A program made the translations under genes and the position numbers. A DNA stretch of 48,612 bases from Pseudocitrobacter vendiensis (GTDB lineage Bacteria; Pseudomonadota; Gammaproteobacteria; Enterobacterales; Enterobacteriaceae): positions 1-48,612 of the forward strand of contig NZ_CALSBS010000031.1 in assembly GCF_943590815.1 (NCBI RefSeq), given 5' to 3'. This document shows, in pieces, positions 42,401 to 48,612 of the stretch (the first letter of the stretch is position 1; every line of letters starts with the position of its first letter). Under the pieces are notes generated by a model. It had not been told where the DNA came from. It did no database searches and was given only the letters and a program-made list of their open reading frames with translations.

Positions 42401-43768
42401 TTAGCGCATCAGGAGGTAAATACTTTCTTCACCGCGCATTACGTTCAGGGCAATCACCGACGGTTTAGTTTCCAGCACTTTGCGCATATCCGCGATGGAC
42501 TGCGTGCGCTGGCGGTTAATGCCGATGATGACATCATCTTTATGCAGGCCAACCTGCGCCGCTGCGCTGCCTTTTTCTACATCGCTGATGACAATGCCTT
42601 TGGTGCCATCTTTCAACTGACCGTCGCTTAATGACGCGCCCTGAAGCTGTGGGGCAATCATTTCCGCGCTGGCGGTCGCCGAGGTGCTTTTATCCAGCGT
42701 GACTTCAACCTCAAGCGGTTTGCCATCGCGCAGCAGACCCAGCTTCACTTTTGAGCCGGGTTCGGTGGTAGCAATGCGCGAACGCAGTTCGGCAAAGCTG
42801 CTCAGCGCTTTACCGTTCAGGCTAACAATCACGTCGCCTGATTTTATGCCCGCTTTCGCTGAACCGGAGTTAGGCAACACTTCGCTGACAAACGCCCCGC
42901 GCTGCACGTTGAGGTTAAACGCTTTGGCGATATCGGCGCTCATTTCCATACCGCGAATACCGAGCAGCCCGCGTTTGATTTCACCGAACTGAATCAGCTG
43001 TTTCGCGAGGATTTGCGCCATATTGCTGGGGATGGCGAAGCCAATCCCCACGCTACCGCCGCCCGGGGCGAGAATCGCGGTGTTAATGCCGATCAGCTCG
43101 CCGTTGAGGTTCAGCAATGCGCCACCGGAGTTCCCACGGTTAATTGAGGCATCGGTCTGAATAAAGTTTTCCAGCCCTTCGAGGTTCAGCCCGCTGCGTC
43201 CTAACGCCGACACGATCCCGGAGGTGGCGGTTTGCCCCAGTCCGAAGGGGTTACCCACGGCGACGGCGAAATCACCGACGCGCAGTTTATCGGAGTCGGC
43301 AATGGCGATTTGCGTGAGTTTGCTGCCGCCCTGAATTTGCAGCAGGGCGATGTCGCTTTGGTCATCACTGCCAATCAGTTTGGCATCGAACTCGCGGCCG
43401 TCATTCAGCTGGATGCTGATTTTTTGCGCCTGGCTGATGACGTGGTTGTTGGTTAAGACGTAGCCTTTCGCCGCATCAATTATGACGCCAGAGCCCAGGC
43501 CTTCGAACGGTTGCGCCGGTTCGTTGCCGCCTTCTTCACCAAAGAATTTTTTAAGCTCCTCCGGCACGCGCTGACTCGGCGTGGCGGTGCCTTCCACCTG
43601 CACGCTCACCACGGCGGGCAAGACTTTTTCTAGCATCGGCGCGAGGCTTGGCAGTGCGCCCTGGCCTGGAACCTGAGTGGGAATCGACGCGCTGGCCACC
43701 TGAGGTACGGCAAAGGACAGGCCGACACTTAACGCTAACGCACTCAACAGCAAAGTAGATTTATTCAT
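42401..43768 (-). CDS. degQ: periplasmic serine endoprotease DegQ
   Basis: DegQ is a soluble periplasmic HtrA protease/chaperone that degrades unfolded proteins. A frame extends to 43804, but the ATG ending at 43768 follows AGGAGA and gives a signal peptide (MNKSTLLLSALALSVGLSFAV, cleavage near ASA at 28) and 455 residues, the E. coli length. The catalytic triad is H109, D139 and S214 (RGNSGGAL). Two PDZ domains follow (about 255-345 and 360-455). Confidence 0.96.
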   Translation of the reverse strand: MNKSTLLLSALALSVGLSFAVPQVASASIPTQVPGQGALPSLAPMLEKVLPAVVSVQVEGTATPSQRVPEELKKFFGEEGGNEPAQPFEGLGSGVIIDAAKGYVLTNNHVISQAQKISIQLNDGREFDAKLIGSDDQSDIALLQIQGGSKLTQIAIADSDKLRVGDFAVAVGNPFGLGQTATSGIVSALGRSGLNLEGLENFIQTDASINRGNSGGALLNLNGELIGINTAILAPGGGSVGIGFAIPSNMAQILAKQLIQFGEIKRGLLGIRGMEMSADIAKAFNLNVQRGAFVSEVLPNSGSAKAGIKSGDVIVSLNGKALSSFAELRSRIATTEPGSKVKLGLLRDGKPLEVEVTLDKSTSATASAEMIAPQLQGASLSDGQLKDGTKGIVISDVEKGSAAAQVGLHKDDVIIGINRQRTQSIADMRKVLETKPSVIALNVMRGEESIYLLMR

Positions 43769-43938
43769 TGATGCTGGCTCTCCTGACCTGAGGTGTAAGG
43801 ACATGCTTCCCGAAACAGTCTGATGTTATTGAATTTTTCTCGGGGTAACAATGTGGATATTGACTAAATATAGTCGGGGCAGAGAGAAGTGACGGGCGCA
43901 ACAGGCGCGCCCGTGAAATAAATTGTTCGCAGAAAGGA

Positions 43939-44337
43939 TTAGTCGCGTTTTGCACCGCTACGCAGCAGGCCGGATGCGCCTTCTGAGTAGTCACGCGGCA
44001 TCTGTACCGGCGCCTGGTCGTTACCGGCTTCCGATTCAGCCAGACGGTTGCGGAACGGATTAGACTCTGCGCTCATTTCAGGCAGCAGGCTGCTTGAGCT
44101 TTTCGCCATGTGTTGATAGAGCTGACGATAGTCGTCTGCCATGTTGTTCAGCAATTCCGCACTGCGCGCAAAATGGCTGACTAACTCTTCACGGTACTCT
44201 TCCAGTTCGGCTTTATTTTTTTCCAGCTCGTACTGCAGGGCCTGTTGTTGACGCAATTTGCGATTACCGAAACGCATGGCCACAGCACCGATAATAATGC
44301 CGACAACGAGCCCAATTAGCGCATATTCCCAGGTCAT
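43939..44337 (-). CDS. zapG: division and shape protein ZapG (YhcB)
   Basis: ZapG (YhcB) is a small inner-membrane protein linking cell division and envelope growth. The track frame begins MFM, but the second ATG (ending 44337) has a better-spaced GGGAGA site and gives 132 residues, matching E. coli. It has an N-terminal helix (WEYALIGLVVGIIIGAVAM, about 3-22) and a coiled coil (about 25-70). It lies between degQ and the divergent zapE. Confidence 0.92.
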   Translation of the reverse strand: MTWEYALIGLVVGIIIGAVAMRFGNRKLRQQQALQYELEKNKAELEEYREELVSHFARSAELLNNMADDYRQLYQHMAKSSSSLLPEMSAESNPFRNRLAESEAGNDQAPVQMPRDYSEGASGLLRSGAKRD

Positions 44338-44533
44338 GAACATCTCCCATTGTTTTGTGGTTCCGTAGGGTATTGGTGACCAGGCGCTCCATGCCTGTAC
44401 CAGATACTGCCACTATAACCGCTTATTCCGCAGAAGTGGAATCCTGGCGTATCATCGCGTAGTGTAGAACGGCACTTTTTTCACCAATCGTGAAGTAAGA
44501 CATACCGGTTTTCAAAGGAATAACAATTAGATC

Positions 44534-45661
44534 ATGCAAAGCCTGTCCCCCACATCGCGTTATCTTCAGGCCCTCGAAGAGGGCACCCATCAGCCTGATG
44601 ATGTTCAGCGTGAGGCGGTAAACCGCCTCGATACCATCTACCAGGAACTGCTCGCTAATCGTGCACAGCCGGCCCAAAGCGGCGGCGGCCTGATGGCAAA
44701 ATTCGGAAAATTGCTTGGCAAACGCGAGGCGGACACCAGCACGCCGGTTCGCGGCTTATATATGTGGGGTGGGGTTGGCCGGGGGAAAACCTGGCTGATG
44801 GACATGTTCTATCACAGCCTGCCGGGCGAACGTAAACAGCGCCTGCACTTTCACCGCTTTATGCTGCGTGTACATGAAGAGCTAACACAGCTTCAGGGGC
44901 ATAGCGACCCGCTGGAAATCGTTGCTGAACGCTTTAAAGCGGAAACCGACGTGCTGTGTTTTGACGAGTTTTTTGTCTCGGATATCACGGACGCCATGCT
45001 GCTCGGCGGCTTGATGAAAGCGCTGTTCTCGCGTGGGATTACGCTGGTTGCTACGTCTAACATTCCGCCGGACGAGCTTTATCGCAATGGCTTACAGCGT
45101 GCGCGCTTCCTGCCGGCCATTGACGCGATTAAAGCCCACTGCGACATCATGAATGTTGATGCAGGCGTCGATTACCGTTTACGTACATTAACGCAGGCGC
45201 ATCTGTGGCTCTCGCCGCTCAACGACGAAACACGCATTGCGATGGATAAACTGTGGCTGGCGCTGGCTGGGGCGAAGCGTGAGCACGCACCGGAACTTGA
45301 AATTAACCATCGCCCTCTGCCAACGCTGGGCGTTGAGAATCAAACGCTGGCGGTTTCCTTTACGACACTGTGCGTTGATGCGCGCAGCCAGCACGACTAC
45401 ATCGCGCTCTCGCGCCTGTTCCACACGGTGATGTTATTTGATGTGCCTGTTATGACACCGCTGATGGAGAGTGAAGCTCGTCGCTTTATTGCGCTGGTGG
45501 ATGAATTCTATGAGCGTCATGTGAAGCTGGTGGTGAGCGCGGAAGTGCCGCTGTACGACATTTATCAGGGCGAGCGGTTGAAGTTTGAGTTCCAGCGTTG
45601 CCTGTCGCGTTTGCAGGAGATGCAGAGCGAAGAGTATTTGAAACGGCCGCATATGCCATAA
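44534..45661 (+). CDS. zapE: cell division ATPase ZapE
   Basis: ZapE (YhcM) is an AFG1-type ATPase that joins the Z-ring and destabilises FtsZ polymers late in division. It has 375 residues, matching E. coli. Walker A is GGVGRGKT at 79-86 and Walker B VLCFDEFFV near 134. It is divergent from zapG and followed after 346 bases by rplM. Confidence 0.94.
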   Translation: MQSLSPTSRYLQALEEGTHQPDDVQREAVNRLDTIYQELLANRAQPAQSGGGLMAKFGKLLGKREADTSTPVRGLYMWGGVGRGKTWLMDMFYHSLPGERKQRLHFHRFMLRVHEELTQLQGHSDPLEIVAERFKAETDVLCFDEFFVSDITDAMLLGGLMKALFSRGITLVATSNIPPDELYRNGLQRARFLPAIDAIKAHCDIMNVDAGVDYRLRTLTQAHLWLSPLNDETRIAMDKLWLALAGAKREHAPELEINHRPLPTLGVENQTLAVSFTTLCVDARSQHDYIALSRLFHTVMLFDVPVMTPLMESEARRFIALVDEFYERHVKLVVSAEVPLYDIYQGERLKFEFQRCLSRLQEMQSEEYLKRPHMP

Positions 45662-45668
45662 ATCCTCC

Positions 45669-45748
45669 CCCTCTCCCCGTGGGAGAGGGTACGGATTGTG
45701 CCAGAGGTTATGTGAGTGGGGTTTTCTCCCTCTCCCTGTGGGAGAGGG
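45669..45748. repeat. two copies of a 21-bp GC-rich palindrome
   Basis: CCCTCTCCC with a 3-base loop and GGGAGAGGG occurs at 45669-45689 and again at 45728-45748, 59 bases apart. The second is followed by CCGGGGTGAGGGCATCAGG. I recall similar dispersed palindromes in enterobacterial intergenic DNA but do not assign a named family. Confidence 0.75.
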
Positions 45749-45814
45749 CCGGGGTGAGGGCATCAGGCCGCACCCCCCCTATCAAAAACCCTCGATCAAA
45801 ATCACAAATAAGGG

Positions 45815-45843
45815 TCGACCTTTAACCACGACTTCTCTATAAT
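45815..45843 (+). promoter_or_regulatory. rplM-rpsI promoter
   Basis: A -35 TCGACC (45815-45820, 4 of 6 to consensus) and a perfect -10 TATAAT (45838-45843) are separated by 17 bases. The GC-rich discriminator CTTGCGACCCC and a start near 45850 fit growth-rate control. The leader to rplM is about 158 bases. Confidence 0.75.
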
Positions 45844-45849
45844 CTTGCG

Positions 45850-46436
<587 letters not shown>

Positions 46437-46448
46437 TCGGGATTATAG

Positions 46449-46844
<396 letters not shown>

Positions 46845-46877
46845 TTGGTTTCTGCTTCGGCAGACAACAATTTGCGC

Positions 46878-46903
46878 AAAAACCCGCTTCGGCGGGTTTT
46901 TTT
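46878..46903 (+). terminator. terminator of rplM-rpsI
   Basis: AAAAACCCGC and GCGGGTTTTT form the stem around a TTCG loop, and further T follow to 46903. It is a strong intrinsic terminator 34 bases after rpsI. Confidence 0.92.
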
Positions 46904-47204
46904 ATGTCTGAACAGTAACGTTACGAGCGTATTGGCAGGGCGAACAAGCCAAGTGCCCCTGCCATAATCTCAACGCCAGCGCCAATCTCACGGCTCTTTT
47001 TCCGGATTTCCAGAATCCACTCACCACAAGCCGCGCAAAATCTGGTAAACTATTCTCCAATTTTCTGCCCAAATGCGGGTGATTGTTCAATTTTTGTTTG
47101 GTTTGCAAGCAGGAATGCCACTCAACGCAGGATGGGGACACACTTCTGGCTAGCCACCGTGTGGCTGGTAGCAGTAAAAATTCTGAATATACCTGGAGGT
47201 TTTC
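46904..47204 (+). promoter_or_regulatory. sspA upstream region
   Basis: About 300 bases with no gene. An extended -10 (TG-G-TAAACT) at 47043-47051 is the best promoter candidate for sspA, about 155 bases before its ATG. A GGAGG ribosome site at about 47193 precedes the ATG. Confidence 0.45.
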
Positions 47205-47843
47205 ATGGCTGTCGCTGCCAACAAACGTTCGGTAATGACGCTGTTTTCTGGTCCTACTGACATTTATAGCCATCAGGTCCGCATCGTGCTGGCTGAAAAA
47301 GGTGTCAGCTTTGAGATAGAGCACGTGGAAAAGGACAATCCACCGCAGGATCTGATTGACCTCAACCCGAATCAAAGCGTCCCGACACTGGTAGATCGCG
47401 AACTGACTCTGTGGGAATCCCGCATCATCATGGAATACCTGGATGAGCGTTTCCCGCATCCGCCGCTGATGCCGGTTTATCCGGTTGCACGTGGTGAAAG
47501 CCGTCTGTACATGCAACGTATCGAGAAAGACTGGTACTCGCTGATGAACGTCGTGATGACGGGTTCTGCGTCTCAGGCTGATGCTGCACGTAAACAGCTG
47601 CGCGAAGAGCTGCTGGCGATTGCGCCGGTATTCACCCAGAAGCCGTACTTCCTGAGCGATGAGTTCAGCCTGGTCGACTGCTACCTGGCGCCGCTGCTGT
47701 GGCGTCTGCCGGTTATGGGCATCGAAATGGTGGGTGCGGGTGCGAAAGAGCTGAAAGGCTATATGACCCGCGTCTTCGAACGTGATTCTTTCCTTGCCTC
47801 CTTAACGGAAGCCGAGCGCGAAATGCGCCTTGGCCGGGGTTAA
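47205..47843 (+). CDS. sspA: stringent starvation protein A
   Basis: SspA binds RNA polymerase and is needed for acid tolerance and stationary-phase survival, partly by lowering H-NS. It has a glutathione S-transferase fold without known transferase activity. It has 212 residues, as in E. coli. The N-terminal thioredoxin-like half (MTLFSGPTDIYSHQVRIVLAEKGVSFEIEHVEKDNPP) is followed by a helical half. It is the first gene of sspAB, with sspB 4 bases downstream. Confidence 0.96.
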   Translation: MAVAANKRSVMTLFSGPTDIYSHQVRIVLAEKGVSFEIEHVEKDNPPQDLIDLNPNQSVPTLVDRELTLWESRIIMEYLDERFPHPPLMPVYPVARGESRLYMQRIEKDWYSLMNVVMTGSASQADAARKQLREELLAIAPVFTQKPYFLSDEFSLVDCYLAPLLWRLPVMGIEMVGAGAKELKGYMTRVFERDSFLASLTEAEREMRLGRG

Positions 47844-47847
47844 TTGA

Positions 47848-48339
47848 ATGGATGTGTCACAGCTTTCTCCGCGCCGCCCGTATCTGCTTCGCGCATTTTA
47901 CGAGTGGCTGCTGGACAACCAGCTTACGCCGCATTTAGTCGTTGATGTCATGCAGCCAGGCGTTCAGGTGCCAATGGAGTATGCCCGTGACGGCCAGATC
48001 GTTCTGAACATCGCGCCGCGCGCGGTGGGCAACCTGGAGCTGGCGAACGATGAAGTTCGCTTTAACGCCCGTTTCGGCGGCGTTCCGCGCAATGTCTCCG
48101 TACCGCTGGCTGCCGTACTGGCTATCTACGCGCGTGAAAACGGCGCAGGCACCATGTTTGAGCCGGAAACAGCCTACGACGAAGATGCTGAAGGCTACAA
48201 CGACGATCTCGAAGTCGTTGAAAACGAAACGGTGATGTCGGTCATCGATGGCGATAAGCCGGATCACGACGACGACACCGATCCGGACGATACCCCGCCG
48301 CCGCGCGGTGGTCGCCCGGCGCTACGTGTAGTGAAGTAA
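47848..48339 (+). CDS. sspB: ClpXP adaptor SspB
   Basis: SspB binds ssrA-tagged peptides and delivers them to the ClpXP protease. It has 163 residues, about the E. coli length. The N-terminal domain (about 1-110) binds the tag (MDVSQLSPRRPYLLRAFYEWLL). A disordered acidic linker (rich in D/E, about 111-150) follows. The C-terminal ClpX-binding tail is RGGRPALRVVK. Confidence 0.95.
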   Translation: MDVSQLSPRRPYLLRAFYEWLLDNQLTPHLVVDVMQPGVQVPMEYARDGQIVLNIAPRAVGNLELANDEVRFNARFGGVPRNVSVPLAAVLAIYARENGAGTMFEPETAYDEDAEGYNDDLEVVENETVMSVIDGDKPDHDDDTDPDDTPPPRGGRPALRVVK

Positions 48340-48347
48340 TATTTCTG

Positions 48348-48372
48348 AAAAGGCCCGAAAGGGCCTTTTTTT
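48348..48372 (+). terminator. terminator of sspAB
   Basis: AAAAGGCCC (48348-48356) and GGGCCTTTT (48361-48369) form a 9-bp stem with a GAAA loop and a T run to 48372. Confidence 0.9.
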
Positions 48373-48612
48373 CGTCTGGATACTTAGCCCGTTGCAACGA
48401 CAAACCTCACTATAAATATACAGTAAATTTTATAAAGTAATCATTAATTTCAACTAACGCGTTCCATTAATAATGGTTCTTTTTCTTTAAAAATATTAAT
48501 TGCAGCTTTTTAATATTATATTTCATGATGTTAATTATGCAATAATTTATTTAATTACATTCTTTTTGTAATAATTAAATCATAATCACTGGTTATGTTA
48601 ATGGTGTTTTTC
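48373..48612. other. AT-rich tail with no visible gene
   Basis: The last 240 bases are visibly richer in A and T than the window. They hold the palindrome CCATTA-A-TAATGG (48464-48476) but no open frame that I can support on either strand. In E. coli the neighbour beyond sspB is dcuD, so its remnant or a strain-specific segment would start here. Confidence 0.6.

Overview
This window is a chromosomal segment of an Enterobacteriaceae bacterium. Almost every gene matches an Escherichia coli K-12 gene in order, orientation and length, from the end of an rrnD-type rRNA operon (5S, tRNA-Thr, 5S) to sspAB. It is not E. coli itself. A type II dehydroquinase gene (aroQ) and an msrPQ pair lie between acuI and accB, yhdJ is missing between yhdU and fis, and yhcN is duplicated. 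These points and the REP elements suggest a Citrobacter-like or Salmonella-like relative. That placement is inference from gene order and remembered proteins, not from a database search.

Layout. 1-663: end of the rRNA operon with a truncated 5S, tRNA-Thr(GGU), a complete second 5S and two near-identical terminators flanking a REP pair. 664-4813 (minus): yhdWXYZ polar amino-acid ABC importer, preceded by a sigma-54-type promoter and a candidate NtrC site. 5262-11054: lipoprotein yhdV and the acrEF efflux operon with its divergent TetR regulator acrS. 11098-15632 (minus): yhdU, dusB-fis with a recognisable fis promoter, prmA, and yhdT-panF. 15738-18037 (minus): aroQ-accB-accC. 18272-20915 (minus): msrP-msrQ methionine sulfoxide repair and acuI. 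21134-33405 (plus): csrD, the mreBCD cell-shape operon, yhdE, rng, yhdP and tldD. 33415-33632: tandem REP array. 33642-37824: aaeR and divergent aaeXAB aromatic-acid efflux. 37999-41203: yhcO, two yhcN-type genes, argR (minus) and mdh (plus). 41249-44337 (minus): degS, degQ and zapG. 44534-48339 (plus): zapE, rplM-rpsI and sspA-sspB. The last 240 bases are AT-rich with no visible gene.

Most of the window is conserved housekeeping: translation (5S, tRNA-Thr, dusB, prmA, rplM, rpsI), growth control (fis, sspAB, argR), fatty acid synthesis (accBC, with panF supplying pantothenate), cell shape and division (mreBCD, zapE, zapG), envelope proteostasis (degS, degQ, msrPQ) and efflux or import (acrEF, aaeXAB, yhdWXYZ). 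I found no clear undescribed multigene system. The observations most worth checking are regulatory or structural: the sigma-54/NtrC region of yhdWXYZ, a 12-bp hairpin over the msrP ribosome binding site, a dyad operator candidate for AaeR, the 2-bp-spaced ARG boxes of argR, the 50-bp-period REP array, and the hairpin-rich spacer between the first 5S and tRNA-Thr.
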